Assembly (NCBI GenBank): GCA_030867875.1
Contig: JAOWCC010000936.1
Location: 77,905,032-77,969,031 of the forward strand
DNA from: Actinernus sp. WN-2022
Taxonomy: Eukaryota > Cnidaria > Anthozoa > Actiniaria > Actinernidae
Reading direction: 5' to 3'
DNA: 64,000 bases
A program made the position numbers and the translations under genes. Positions 1 through 15,300 of the stretch are shown here, piece by piece (position 1 is the first letter of the stretch; the number at the start of each line of letters is the position of its first letter). Under the pieces are notes generated by a model. That model did no database searches. It had not been told where the DNA came from and saw only the letters and a list, made by a program, of their open reading frames with translations.

Positions 1-389
1 TATTACGGTCAGTATCTGAACTGGAAACTGAAGATGAAGTCTCCATTCCTGACCTCAGGAGAAGGACAACTGCATCAAGTGATGAAGATGATAATAATGA
101 TGATGATGGACTAAGTAGTGACTTTGAATCATTAGCAGGAAGTGAATTTAGTAATAATAGTAAGAAGTCAGGCAATGGAGAATTCTTAGCCAACGAATTT
201 GCCACTAGTGATGTGTCGGAGGATAGTGAAACCGAACCTGGTAACGTGGGTGGCAGCGCCTTGAGTGACAGCAGCTCTGATGACGAGGACAGTCATTGCA
301 TTGGACAGTCTATTGAGGAAGTAAGGGCAAGGAAGATTAAAGATCCTACAAGGCTTCATCGAGAGCTTTGGTTCAATGAAAAAGGAGAG
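1..389 (+). CDS. DROSHA: Drosha exon w1 (5' cut by window edge)
   Basis: Residues 1-129, open from the first base. A long Asp/Glu/Ser-rich linker (for example DEDDNNDDD and [10 protein letters not shown]) leads into [18 protein letters not shown], which opens the conserved central domain. Donor GTATGC at 390, phase 0. Confidence 0.93.
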
Positions 390-3300
390 GTATGCAGTTT
401 GAAGTAAAATATATTTCTCTTGTAATGCATGAACTATGAGTTGCATTGAATAGGTGGTATAAAGAGAAATAGTTTCCTTATCGGATGAGAGGGCCTGGAG
501 CCCTTGTTATGGTAATGATGTACTTCATAATTATTATTGTATATAACTGTCAAGTGACAGAGCCAGCTCCAGTGTGGTTCTGGTTTTCAACAAGATAAGA
601 GTTAGTTACAATTAAGTTCAGGGCCGGGTTGTTCAAAGCCCGATTAGTGTTAAGCCTGGATTAACTCTGCACAAAACCTATTGGTTGTCATGGAAATTAA
701 CTCTGGATTAGCACTAATCGGGCTTTGAACAACCCGGCCCAGTATTACAAGTGCATGTTTAGATTAAGTTTATCAAGTAGATATCTAGACATTTTCATTG
801 TGTGGTGTACTAGATTATGGCTGCTATATATTACATATGTATACGTTGTTGTTATCAATGATATGTGCTGTTATAATTGTGTCTGTGCATCAGGGACTCG
901 AGGAGTATTTAGGAATTTTGGTATTAAAAAAACTGCTTGGTTTCTTGTTTTGTGATTGGCTTATTGGCACTGGAAAGGAGAGGACATGCATGTACCATGG
1001 AAAGCATCGTCACTTGTGTCACAGATTGCACAATAGCATGTAGTAGAATCACTTTTCCCTCATTTTCTTGTTGTAAAAAATATACCATGGTATGTCCTAT
1101 TATTTACCGCGTTTTGTGTCATCTCATGGTCAAAATAGTTTTGAATTCACAAGGCCAACACTTGTGAACCCATGTGAACCCACAATAATTTTAACTTGGG
1201 ATGATGCAAAACATGGTGAATAAGAGTCACTCACAGTAAACTCATAAATTTGTCAAAATTAATGTAGAAAATTCAAGGAGTTATTTTTATTTTTACCAAC
1301 CCATTGTTTTCTTTCACCTGTAGACTAATGATGGTCCAGTTTGCCGATGTAGTGTTAAAGACAAACAACATGGCATTCGGCATGCTGTTTACCCTGGAGA
1401 GAGTGTATGTTGTCATTTTATGAAGATTAACTTCTGTTGTGTTCATCAGATTAAAGTGTTTTAGGTCGCAATTAACTCATTTTTGAAAGAATTAGGAGCA
1501 GGTTAGACGTATTTTTTCACTCTTCGTCTGCTTACCCAAGCACTTACCGGTAATTAGTTTCCAATATGCAAGCACAACGTCAGCACGTTTGTTTTATTTT
1601 TCTGCCCAATCAAAGCCATTGTTAGAATTTTAGTGAATTGGTGCGCCAGTGAAGACTCTCCTATGACTGGTCAATGGCAAATGTATTGTCTGAATCCTTT
1701 TAAATGCAACATACGTCACTTTCCAGGATATGGAAGGTAAAATCTAATTGGTCCATAACACAATGACGTGTGCATATTGGAAACTAATTTAGCGCTCAGG
1801 TAAGCAGACATTACTTTTTTCATCGAATTTACGAGAGTGACGAAAATATGTCTGCATACTGTAGCAGGCTACCTACCCCCCCCCCCCCCAACAAAAAAAG
1901 TAATAATAATTTGTATGAATCATACCTGTCCAGTAATTCCTTTATCAGGATTTCAGAACATACATGTATATTAATAGAGGGAATCACCTAACTGTATTGC
2001 AACCCAATTCAGATCATTTGACGTAAACAGATGCTACTCTGGGGAATTGTTCCTTTTTCATTCTAATCATACTGCAGTGACATGCCTATCTGAATATAAT
2101 TAATTTTCAAAGAGACTCCGAATTCTCCAGACTCAGAGTAACGTCTGTTTACGTCACATGATCTGAACCGGGTAGCCACATAGTTATGTGATTCCCTCTA
2201 TTAACCTAGCTAGAATCATCCAGGATTTGATATCCTTGATGCCAGTAGCCTTGGAGCTACAATTTACCAACTGTCCTTTTAGAGTCTAAATTATCTTGAT
2301 TTAAAAGTTTTGAGGTTTAAATATGAGATTTACAACATTTTTGACATTTAACTTTCACATTTGTCACTTATGATATTCTTTAAAAAGTTATCTTGGAAAT
2401 TGTGTTTCCAGGGAATGCCTTCATGTGATCCACTAGGTAACAATGCACACAACCTACATCACTACTGGATCACTGTCACACCCCATGCTAACTTCATGGT
2501 AAGTCTAAAACTCTCCTAGTTACAAATGTAGCTAAGATAACAACAACATGTTTTATTTGTGCAAACAAGAAAAATATTTTTTACAAATGTTCAATTAAAG
2601 AATAGACGATGTAACATGTTACCTAAACATAGCAGTGCTAATCGAGTTAGGCAACATTGCTTACTATTGCAATAATATGTAATAAAGAATGGTCGTCAGT
2701 AAGATGATGAGGATAAAACAATTGAAATAATCTACGTACAATGACTTAGTTTATTCCTTTTTGTATTTTTGTATACTAAATAAATGAAAATTGCAAATAA
2801 ATGGTTGATCACTGGTACAACAATGATGACATTTTACATTCCACTTCACATACCAGTTCTTCTCTGACCCAGCTGTCAGAGTTGCATAAAGTACTTATCT
2901 ACAAAATTAATGTATATCTGTCCTGTTCAACAGACTGACAAACCAACTATCATTAGGCATGATAACAGGGATTTTATATTTGAAGGATTTTCTATGTTCT
3001 CGCATCAGCCACTGGACAAGGTTAGCAGTAACTTATTAGGGCCTGTTTACATGGAGATAGAGTGACCTATAGGTGATAGGGTACTTCTCTATTAAAACTT
3101 GGAATGACCAGCTACATTATTTTGTAACAGACAAATTAAGAACAGCTCCTGACTTCAAATCCTTCAAAAGGCTTATCCGTAAACATATACTTTTGAGAAT
3201 ACTTGCTGTAAATGCTGGTCATAGTTTTATCATGAAATGCCAGAATAATTGATATGGTGTCTCCTACCACCTACCCTCTAGTTTACATGTTTTCTTGTGT

Positions 3301-6300
3301 GTGCATGTACATGTAGGTACAGTCTGACATATAGCCAGTGCACACACATTTATGTTCGTTTGTAAACTATGTAGCTTTGGCAGGTTTCTCAGGTGGCATG
3401 GCATCCGTGATGATGTCAATTATTCCCGCATATATGCATGCGACTATATATTTATGTATTGCATTGTAATGTATATATGTCTGCATGTATATGTGCGTGC
3501 ATATGTATGTGTATGTATATGTATGTGGGTGTATATATTTATAAGTTATACCATGGCATGAGGTGTATTAGTGATTTGAATTGCCCCACAAGCCAAGGGA
3601 AGATTTATGGAAGTCCTGAGGCTGCAGGAACTTTTACAAATCTTCCTGAGGCTTGAGCAATTTAACTCACTACTACCCCTCATGCCATGGTATAAGTTTA
3701 CTATGATCACTAAGGAATGGAACAAATCTCTGAGAAGTTTAGTTTTCTCTGCCTAAACTAAAGACGTTGCAGTTGAGTTGCTTTCGAAACCGTTTTTAAT
3801 GCTTGACTGTCTGAGCGCCATTGATTAAATGACCCTGGCTTCCCCTGGGGACAAGCATGCTGTTTTTGAGAAGAATAACACTAAATACAATGTAATTATG
3901 CGGTTGACTAAATATTCAAAGAGCATGCATGGATTTTAATTACATCACATTTATGGTTTTAAGTATCCCACATGGAAGAAGCAGGTTTGAGAAATGAAGA
4001 GAAGAACGTGCAGATTGAAATACGTGATCCCACATGGATTACATTGAAGGTTATAATGGGTATAAACAGGTCAGTTTGGGTTCAATTTTTTTACTGGAGA
4101 GCACAGGGCTAGTCGTGTCAGAGGGGAGCAGGAGTTGATGCTTTTGACCCTCTCATGTCCAGCCTGCATTGTCTTCTAATTTTACCTCATTACACATGCA
4201 GGGGAAATTTAGAAGTATGCATATTTCTAAATTTCCCCTGCATGTGTAATGAGGGAATTTCGAAGACAATGGACTAAATTTCCCTGCCATCAGGGAAAAT
4301 GAGTGGTTTAAATATGCATTGGAGAACAAAAGAATCAGAGGCGATCATGGTATTTATAACTATATGTATATCATCTGTGTACATGTATGTATATGTAATG
4401 TTTATGTACTTGTGTTCTTTGTGATATGCTTGCTTACTTATGTCATTATTGTCATACGTATCTCAAAATTATTATGATATTATGCCTAACTTATAGAACT
4501 ACAGTAAATAAGCTCATTAGTTTAGTTTCTTTTTCTCTCAGAGATATTAGCTTATTTTGTAGCAACTCTAGATCTGTTAATGCGAGTATTAATAAAGTCT
4601 ATGTATGTATGTGACCCTCCTAGAAGGGCTACCCTCGGCTGTTACAATGGACAATGGTATTTTGTTTTCCCAGTTTCATTTAGTACATGAAATGTAGGGT
4701 TACCCTATCTGCTTGCTAGGGTAACTCTTCTGCCAGAGTTATATCATTGCTTTAAGCCATGTAATTGCAGGTTTATACCCTGCTAGCTGGGTCAAGTAAC
4801 TTGCAGCAGCAACTGAAAAATGAATGCTTGTCGGTCTATTCTTAAATTCTTTGTCCACTCAGATACAGGCATAATTTCACTATTAATAATAATTATCAGT
4901 TATGCCACCACTGGTCTGTTTTCTCAGGATTCTGCCAAATTCTGCTATGATAGCAAACAACACTTTCCTCTGAATATTTGTCAGCCACTAAAGGTGGATT
5001 GTATTGAATGCCTGTCTGTAAGGGCTAACTGCTGTAGGTGGTGATTTTGAGCCAACATGTGACAAAGCAAGAAATCAATCTTTCTGCCAAAATACCTCTA
5101 CTACCCACCATTTTGTTTATTTAACAGCTACCCAATGCTTTATGCTATACATTTGTACATATACATGTAGCTAACATTCCTCGACTGTATTGCAAAGGGG
5201 GTACTATCTTGTAACCCTTCTGGAAGGGTTCTCATACATGTATCTCCATGGAAACAGGACCTTGTAATTATTGTAACCTACTTTATCTCTAACATCAGTA
5301 ATTAATCTCTTAATTAACTGACAACTTGAGACCTCACTCAGGTAGTTAAATTAATGGGATATTGTTAACTAAAGTTAGAATTCCATTCCTTTTTTAATTT
5401 TTTAATTTTTACAATTTAGGTACCACCTTGCTCTTTTATTCGCTTCAATTTGGAGTACTCTATACATTGCATTAAACAACCAGTACCTAAGGTATGTTGA
5501 TGATGGCATAGAGCGGATTTGGTATGAGTAGGCCTCAACTCTGTAATTTGATCACAGGCAACCCAAGCTAATGATTTTTACAACAAATGTATGGATTTTT
5601 TTGAAAAATCTGAAACTGTACTGAAATAGTCAATAAAGTCATGATATCTTACCTGTGTGTGGAGAAGTGGCTCCTTTTCATCATCAAAGTGTTTATTTTT
5701 GGTTTGAGGAAATTCTATATTAATTTTTTTATGCTGAGATGCCAATAGCGGAGTGTGGCGAGTCTTTGAGCCTCGTAATTCTTCAAAAATCCAAGCTTTC
5801 TGCATTTTCCCTCCAGGAACCCTTTCTCACATTCCTGCAGCTAACCAAGCATGTACCGAGCTGTGGATCCATCTGCTTCTACTTCATTTAATGGTTTTTC
5901 TTTGGGAGCAGTGACAAACGAGTGCCGAAGAAATCCAATACCACCTCGACTGGTCCATTGAACAGATTAACTTCTGTTCCCCAAATATCCCTGAAGTAAA
6001 CAAGGTGGTGTTGGATTTCTTTGGCAATCATTTGTCACTGCTCCCAGAGTTAAACTGTCAAATGAAGTCGAAGGTGTTGTCAATCATACAGTATAAACTG
6101 TGCCGAAGGTAATTGCTGTAACTTGCCCACTCATACAAAATCTGCTCTATTTCTAAAAAAAGTGCCTGTAAATGTATGCGTAATTAATTTGCGCATTCCC
6201 GAGTTCATTAGCCACCATGGCATAGTAATGTACATCATTTAGTCATCCGTTAGTTACGTAACCTAGCCTATTAATACACGTCATTAGTTGGTGAAGGAAC

Positions 6301-9300
6301 TTAGTTTTTACGGATGCGACTGACTAAATGCGAGATGCGACTGACTAAATGCGAGATGCGACTGACTAAATGCGAGATGCGAATGCGAAAACTATAGAGC
6401 TTCCTAGAGGACAATTGTTTTACGTTAACGGTAGCGAAATAAACCAAGTTGTCAAACTGCATGCGTTGCCGCCGTTATTAGTAAAAACACCTGGGCCGAA
6501 GCTCTTAATTGCGACCAGGAGTTACAGTGCCACTAAATAAATGCAGTATGTTAAACTTGTGCTAATAAAAACTGCCATTGGGTACCGTATTTTATCACGT
6601 ACAAGCCGCACCTCACGTACAAGCCGCACCCCTAACTTCAGCCTGATAAACAGAAGCTTGTTTTCCCCGAAAGGTTTAAGGAAAAACCTCGTGTATAAGC
6701 CGCACCACAAAATTCAGTAAGAGTAGTCTTGTGTTCGAGTTCATAAATGCCCGTAATTGAAGCAAAACTCTTCATAAGAGATCGTCATATCACAACAACG
6801 AATTGGTTACAACTTTCCTTGTCCTCAAGAAAGATCACAACAGAGTGAGTGACTGGTGACTGAGTTTGGGGACATTTGGATCAAAATTAATGAGGTGGCG
6901 AGCTTTCAAAAATCACTAAAATAAGAGAGCTCAGTATGGTCTGGGGTACGCCCATCCCCCATTCCATACTGAACTCTCTTATTTTTGTGATTTTCAAAAG
7001 CTTACTCTTCAGTTCTTATTTACTCAAACACCTTCAAACTCGGTAAACATACAGTGGACTAATAATTTGCATTTTTCATGTGATCTTTATCAGGTTATGA
7101 AATGGCTAATAAGAACGTTAAATTGGTGGCACTTCAACACCTAGTTGGGCTTTATGCAAGCCTGTTTAGGTTTACTGTTATACCTGTTAGATGATAGCTG
7201 AACCACTGTTGTACTTTGACTTAATGACCTACATGTACTTGTTTGTTTGTCTTTTTGCAGAATTTCTGTATAAAGGGTCTTGATATCTTCTCAGCTTTTC
7301 TCTTCTCAAGAATTTTAGAGATTTTCGACTGGTCATTAAAAGGTAAGCCACTTTCCTTATGTTTGACATGATACAACTTACACACCTCCCTCTAGTTGAG
7401 TTGCACACATCTTTCTAATTTTATTTGACCTTTTTCATAGCTGATTGACATTATTATTTTGGTAGTTTTAGCATATGTCTTCCATTTCACTGAAAATAAT
7501 GAATTTTGTACTATTATTAGAAAATTTGTTATCTGTTTGGCTAGCGATGCAATTGCACCATCTATCAATCGATAGTTGACTGTGCATGTTCTGCGTGACA
7601 GAACCATTGGATAAGAAAAATGCCTTTTTGCGAGTTGTTCACTGTTTTCTTGATCTGCCAATAGAACCCCTAGCTGGCAGTCTGATTGTTGATAAGTGAG
7701 CCATATCTCCCAGTGGATTTCCGTGGCCTCATTCCCCAACATGTTGAGTTGAACCAATCTTCACATTTGATTAATTGTCCTTTTTTTGTTACCTGAACTG
7801 AGATTGTTTCTGACAGTGATTTGCATATATTGTAATTTAGATGAAGATGCAGATGAATGTCAGAGATTCCACTTCATGCCAAGATTTGTATTTCAAAGAA
7901 AAGGTATATAATTGTGTTATTATTTGGACCGTCTTTTATATTTTTTGGTGGATCTTTTTCAGTAGTCCAGGAGTGGTTTCATTAAGTTTTAGAGAAAACC
8001 CGTGCAAAGCTCATAAGAACACATGTATACAGGCAGCTGTACTGCTTGATATAACAGCTACAACTCCCTTTAAGTCTTACTACTGGTCCGGTGGCATGTG
8101 GCAAACTTACCACCAGTAATATAACTGGCTATAAATAAAACCTCTGGATGAGGACAATATTTTCAAATTGATGTTTGGTCTGCACAAACAAGAAAACATT
8201 GTTGCAGAATTAACATTGTTGCTGATGTTTCTTGGGTGAGCTAATGAGTGGGAAACAAGGAAAATGTTTTGCTGCCTGCTGAGCAAATCAAGAAATATTT
8301 CACGAGAAACATGCTGGTGTGTACATGCGTCTTAATCATGCTTGAATTGGAAGTTTGCATGTGCGCAACAATGGGGAAACATTTCTTTTGGAAGCAAAAT
8401 TGGCTTCTCAGAAAGCAAAACATTTTAGAAACATTTTTGATTCTCAGAAACACATTTTGCTTCCAAAACAAATGTTTACCACATGCAAACGAGGAAGCAC
8501 TTTGGGAAACACTGAAATTTACAAATGTTTCTGCAAAAGTGTTTCCTCTTTTGCAAGGGATTTAAGTTACCGAGTGAATATGATTATCAATGTAACAGAT
8601 TCATAAGATATTTATTAACATCATTTATTTGTTTGTTATGACAAGATCAAGAAAAGGGTTTTGAGGTTCATGAGATGCTGTCTATGGATAAGGTGTTGTC
8701 GTACCTTATAGACAGTGAAAAGTCACTTGTGCAGGTACTGTGGCCTCTGAAGAATATTAAGTAAACTAACTATTTACTGGTTATTTCATGGTTTTCTATG
8801 GAATACAGGCCAATATTTCACGAGAAATTTATATTATTTAGTATACAACAAGCCTTTAGGCGAGTTGTTTACCAAAATAATAAATTTCGAGTGAAACATT
8901 CACCAGTATTCCATAGAAAGCCATGAAATAACCATATTATCCTATAAATAACACATTTACAGGAAGATTGATCACGAAAACAAAGTAACTAACCCGATGA
9001 TAGACTGCAAAATTGTTCGGGTGACAAAAGTTTTGAGTTGTGGATGTGTCTGCAGGTTGATGTATAGAGTCATATAATTCAGTTATTTTGGCGATCGAAG
9101 TTAAATCGAAGTTAAAGTTTATATTTAGAAACACAATTTCTTTTTTTTCGTCATGAATTATTAATTCAGTCAGAGTTACTGTATTTTTCCAACAGCCCTC
9201 TGACCTCAAGTTGCCTGTTAGTAAAAGAAGGGAGTTTTCAAAGGCTTGTCGAAACCTTATTGTCAGGAGGCCAGGAAAGGTAAACAAGATTTTATAATCA

Positions 9301-12300
9301 TTTCAATTACTGCAGAATTTGATTCAGAAAATTTAAATTCATTAAAAGGATGTGAAAGTTAGAACTTGCACCTTTTAGATAACACAAATATTATAATATT
9401 ATGGCATGAAACGTTTTTGATCTACAATGTATTATTGCATGACCAATTTACACTCCATGTTGCAAAATTGAAGCAAAGCTGGTTTTCATGAGATGACCTC
9501 TGTAATAAATATCATATAAACGCTATAGATCCTTGCTTTGCACATAGGCCATAAAGCACAGCAAAAACTTGGTTCATAGAGGAAATTTCGTATGAGTGAG
9601 ACAAACTATGGCAGGTCTGTAGTCTTGCCGTAACCATGCTGTTCTGTAACTCTGTGATTTGATTGGATCAGCAGGACAAAAACAATAGGGAAACCATTTC
9701 AATGTCACGGCATGCTTTACGGTAACCGTGCTGTAGTCAGTGGTGTAGTTTGCCCTACTTCTACGAAATCTGCTCTAACTTACAGTATGTATCTCACACT
9801 CGTGTAATCATAGGCTTTTATCTGATGCATCTCATGTTTTTCTACTGCATCTATTCTTAAGCCATAACCTCGGGTTAGCACTTATCCTTACTTCGAACAA
9901 CCCTGGTTAAACTGTACAGATTACAATAATTTATTACCGATTTAGCGCTTTCCTAGGGATACAGTTACCTTGATTTGAATCGAACAACCGCGATCTGTAG
10001 AAATGAAGGGTTAAATTCCTTTTGCTAATGTATCGGTTATCTTCTGTTTGAATCTGAAGAAACCAGCTGCATTTCGAATTGATGAAGTGGACTTCACTGG
10101 CGACAGCTCTGACATGACTGTAAGTATTGTAGCACTTTGAAGCCCTCCATTTAGTGCAGAAAACATATACAATATCCTGCATCCTGCACATTGAGGCACA
10201 TTAAGAATCCTATGCGCAAATTAATAACGAATACCACACATACAATATATACTACAATAATCAAATAATTCAATAGGTAATACTAATTATTGGTGAAGCG
10301 AATTGCAAACAGCAGTTTGAAAGTGGATGGTAAGCAATTCCACTGCGGAATCGTCTTAACAAAAAAACGAGTGTTATAGGTGTTAACTGCTACAGGAATG
10401 AAACTGTTGTCTACAGAGTTCTATAATACACTCAGTATACTACGAAAGCCGAGAAGGGCCACTCACTTCCGAGTTCTACTTTTTGACTTCCGAGTTTAAA
10501 ACTTCCGAGTTCAAAATTTCCGAGTTCAAAACTTCCGAGTTCAAAACTTCCGAGTTCAAAACTTCCGAGTTCAAAACTTCCGATTTCCAAATTTCCAAGT
10601 TCCAAATTTCCAAGTTCCAAATTTCCGAGTTAAAAACTTCCAAGTTCAAAACTTCCGAGTTCAAAATTTCCGAGTTCAAAACTTCCGAGTTCAAAATTTC
10701 CGAGTTCAAATTAAAGCTGCTTCTCACAAACATCACATTGACAACGGAGTCATTTCTTGGAATTGACTTTCTTGGAATTGACTTCCTTGGAAGTGAATTA
10801 TTTTATCCTCGATGTTTTGGTACGGTTTGGTCCCCGTTTCCTGAATATAATTTGAGTGTAAAGAACTAAGTTTAAGGTCGATGTTTCTTAGTTATAGTTC
10901 GGTAGAGACCCAGGCCGGCCAGACATTACGCGATTGATAAATTTCAATGGTTTTTGCGTTCGACGAAGGATCTTGCAGTAGACTCCCTGTGGTCCTGTGT
11001 GGGCAGAAATCGAGATTTGTGTATAAATTATCTCGGCCGGGGAACTGGTAACCACACGTACACGATGCGAGCGGCCATTTTGGTGAATGCCATCATGATT
11101 CATGGCTTCTGTTTTGTTTCGCGATCGGTTAGTTACTTGCCTTATTTTCCAGCAATGCAATGCAATGATGTTTCAAAGGTTCGCAAGTACAATTGAGCAA
11201 AGCCTGAGGAAAGTGTGTAGTACATCTGGAGTACCTTGAACATTCAACTCGGCCATAATTATTTATTTATGCTGAACCCGAAATTATGCTGTTCGGTTTG
11301 CCGATACCAAAAAGGCAAAACTGCAAATGCTCAAGATTCTATAAATCATACCTGAAGGCGGAAGAGAAATACATGGATATGAATATTTCAGTGTGGTCTG
11401 TTTTGTCGGCGCGGTGACGACACCAGCGGCAGCGAAGTTGAACAGAGAACCGAGTCAAATCAACTCACCATAATTTGTAAACAACCGAGTTAATTCTGTT
11501 GGCTTGCTCGCTGTACTGGATTCTGCTTTTCGCTGTACATACAGATACCGAAACTACAAACAGTAATATAACCTGGCTGAAGAGAAACAAGTTCTGAGTT
11601 TTCTAGATACCCGTAATCGCCGTATCTTGTGAGTTACGAGAACACTGTGTACATCTTGGTTATACAAATTAACGGATTCAAATTAACACTACAGAATACA
11701 TATTTCAGACAGAGAGTTAATCTATACCGACACTTAGATATGCCAAGGAACTGGAATATCAACACAGTACAATGTGAGGGAAATTTAAAGTACTGACTTC
11801 ATTGCTGTGTTCAATTAATCTACACTGAATTTCTAACAGACCTGAAACAAGGCTGATCAAAGCAATCAAAGCCAGGAACCGGCTACCAATGAAAAAGTAC
11901 CAACATTGACCATAAATTATTCTGGAACTAACAATGGCGCTCAATATTCTGCAGCCAACCTTGTTCTCACTTGAAAAATACCCGGGAAACCTAATGAGTA
12001 GTAATGTGAATGATCTGAATCGAAAGAACTGCATGGGCTGTACTTTATACACATGCATACCAATATAGTTTATGTTCTAAGAACTGGAATTCAGTTTATA
12101 CACATCTGAATAGTAATATTTATTTATACGTACTTTATATGAATCCCTTTATATATCCTGTAATATAGTGTATTTTATATATCCTGTAATATAGTGTCCC
12201 CAATTAGCTTTACAGCTAAATACTATTGACACTCAAATAAAGTTCATGTATGTGTATGTATGTAAATGTATGTAGCTATAGCCTGGGTTGATTTGTGTTC

Positions 12301-15300
12301 TACACTAACTTCAATTATTGCTTTACACTGTATACCACACAGCAAAATGTGCTACTAATTCTCAAATCAATGCCATAACCATATAAAACACACATGTATA
12401 CATATAGCCCCATAAGCATCGCATCCAATGATTCAATGTTACACAAAGATAATTACAGTTTTATACCCAGATGCATCCCCTTGTATATTAACATATAAGT
12501 CAAGACATCAAAATTTTCACATTAGTTAAAAAACAAGCACTTTTGATCAGGATTACGTACACCGTCCACATCATTGCAGCAATTTTTCAGCTTTTCAGAC
12601 TGTTACCACAGTCCTTTCTCTTTCAAAAATATGTCGAACGCACTTTGATAATCTATGATTACTTCTAGTATATTGTTATTATGGGAGCAATTTACCGAGT
12701 CTTTTATGTTCCGAAATCTGTTCCAAGATAAAAAGTATCAATTTATGGAGGAATCCCACTTTATCCTTTACTCTAGATCCTTCACACACGTTCTTAACTT
12801 TACTCCAGCACGAGCCGTGACCTCCAATACTTATCATGCCATAATTGCATGTTTTCTCACACTGAAGCCATTTAATTCGCGAAAGTCGATAGAAACTTGT
12901 AGTCTATTTGGATTCTATTTGGTAATCGGTAAATCGATATGTAAGGTCACATCAGTTAGCCATCGCTTGGTATTCGATTTCCGATACAGGTGATTAATTG
13001 ATAACGATTGTATCGATTAACGATCGATTGACTGCACTGTTGACCAATTATTGGTTAGAATACTTATAAGATGTAAAAACTTGTAGTGGTAAAAGTTGCA
13101 ACCAGCACAATTCATCAGTAAAGTATGAGTTTGGTCTACATGTGTTTTTCATAATAAACAACAAGTTGGAGAAACAGTTTCCCGTATGTCAAGTTCAATC
13201 TTCATTCCATTAAAAAAAATATTAATTGACCTAGAGCGACAGCTTTTTCATATTTTAGGGGTCGGTGTAAATACCAAATTAACCTGTCTCATTACGGTTT
13301 TCTTCTGTACCGTAATACATAGAGACAAAGTGACAATTTGCCACAATTTCCCGAGGTAAGTATATTTTCTGTTAGTACGTTTTCCAAGGAAATCAGTGAA
13401 ACAACATTCATGTAACCACCCGCCGCAAAAATATCTTGCGCAGGACGCGGTCTTGCTAAGGAAAAATACCAATGCACAAAGCAAAAATATGTTAATGTTG
13501 CCTTTAATCAAAATAAATGAAATACATTCAATCCTGTGTTCTTGAATCCCATCTAAACAAGGACGCACGGTTGGCCAAGTATAACATCCAACACAATGTC
13601 TATCTGGAAAGAATCATACATTTATACATCCGCATTTATACATAACATCCAAACTAAATGATTGTTTTGAACTCGGAAATTTTAAATTCGGAAGTTTTGA
13701 ACTCGGAAATTTTGACCTCGGAAGTTTTGAACTCGGAAATTTTGAACTCGGAAGTTTTGAACTCAGAAGTTTTGAACTCGGAAATTTTGAACTCGGAAGT
13801 TTTAAACTCGGAAGTTTTGAACTCGGAAGTTTTGAACTCGGAAGTTTTGAACTCGGAAGTTTTGAACTCGGAAGTTTTGAACTCGGAAGTTTTGAACTCG
13901 GAAGTTTTGAACTCGGAAATTTTGAACTCGGAAGTTTTAAACTCGGAAGTTTTGAACTCAGAAGTTTTGAACTCGGAAATTTTGAACTCGGAAGTTTTAA
14001 ACTCGGAAGTCAAAAAGTAGAACTCGGAAGTGAGTGGCCCTTCTCGGCTTTCGTAGTATACAGTACATGTATGTTAGTGTGTGTGTGGGAGGCATGATTT
14101 CAAAGCAATTTGTTTTGAGTTTGATGTGTATGATATGTGTTTTTGTGTTTCGTCCATGCAGTCCTACCCACTAGTCATACACCATGGTATACGTCCAGTG
14201 CAGATGAGTTTCGCTGGAAATCCAAAGTAAGATGCTGCATGGATAGCAGAGCTAAAGTGTATTCAGTAGTTCTACTGTAATACGATCATGTACTACCTAG
14301 TTAACTTAATTATGCCATGTTTCTTATTTGAACTATATATCAAAAAAGATTGCTAAGGTCCTAGGAGTATTACGTAGATTAAAGTCATATTTACCTAGGG
14401 TCCTATTAATAACAATCTACAAGGCGCTAATCTTACCACACCTTGACTGAGTGTGGGGTAGCCTGTGTACGTTGCTATCAATTAAACTTAAAAAAATAAT
14501 GGAGCTTCTAGAATCATCACAAGCTCCGGTGATATTTCAACTGAACTTGGCTGGGAAAGGCTAGAGGAAAGACACCGCTCAAAGTTTGGTGCTCGTTCAG
14601 ACTCGAGCCTTTTCATACCCAGACCAAATAGCGAGGCTCGGAAAAATAGTTCCTCATATAGGGGTGCAGTGTTGTGGAACTCAGTTTCCTTGAACAGTCA
14701 ATAAGGTAGTGTAATGATAAATGAATTAGAGTAATCAGATTATCTTAAAATAATTTAGTTTAATTAAGTTATTGTAATACTTTTGTAATTGGATTTTATA
14801 AGCTTAGCCAGGCTCTCTGGAGGAGGAGGAGGTATGTTTTTATAATCATATTACGTTGGGAAACATTATCAAGGCAACCTGATTCATGTAACTTGCTGTA
14901 TTAGGACTGATCCTAATAACTATAGTACACTTTGTACTGCCTGAGATGTAAAGTGTCAACTGATATCAGAGGATGAATAAGAAAGTATGATTTCGTGATA
15001 ATGTTAAGGTCGTTAAAAATAACGATTAATTGCCATGTTTCTATTTACACTAGATACCAGACGTTATGGAAGTCATATGTAAGGCTTCGGAATACACTTG
15101 CAAACAGGTATCACTGTGATTATCATATTACCCATACGGCCTCGCGCGCACTTTTCTTTCAAACCCATTTACAAAAGTCACGTGATACGGGCCGTACGTG
15201 TTTGACGTGATAATGGCCGTATGTGTTTGACGTGAGCGGGCCGTACGTGTTTGACGTGATGTGGGCCGTACGTGTTTGACGTGAGCGGGCCGTACGTGTT

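Larger units (their letters stand above)
10435..14061. mobile_element. 3.6-kb fold-back-like element with satellite-filled inverted termini
   Basis: The left end (10435-10710) and right end (13663-14061) are inverted copies. Both start GTATACTACGAAAGCCGAGA, then GGGCCACTCACTTCCGAG, then a run of a 15-bp unit ACTTCCGAGTTCAAA (about 16 copies left, 24 right). The 2.95-kb middle has no recognisable transposase. It lies wholly inside the Drosha intron between w10 and w11. The paired ORFs over the termini are products of the repeat. GTATAC is present at both ends and may be target duplication or terminus. Confidence 0.85.

Noticed and set aside
7841..8119. Single-exon 92-residue gene
   Set aside because: It is Drosha exon w7 in the wrong frame, running into the intron.
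10432..14020. Paired repetitive ORFs at both ends of the fold-back element
   Set aside because: 15-bp repeat with no stop in several frames; inverted copies give the same peptides.
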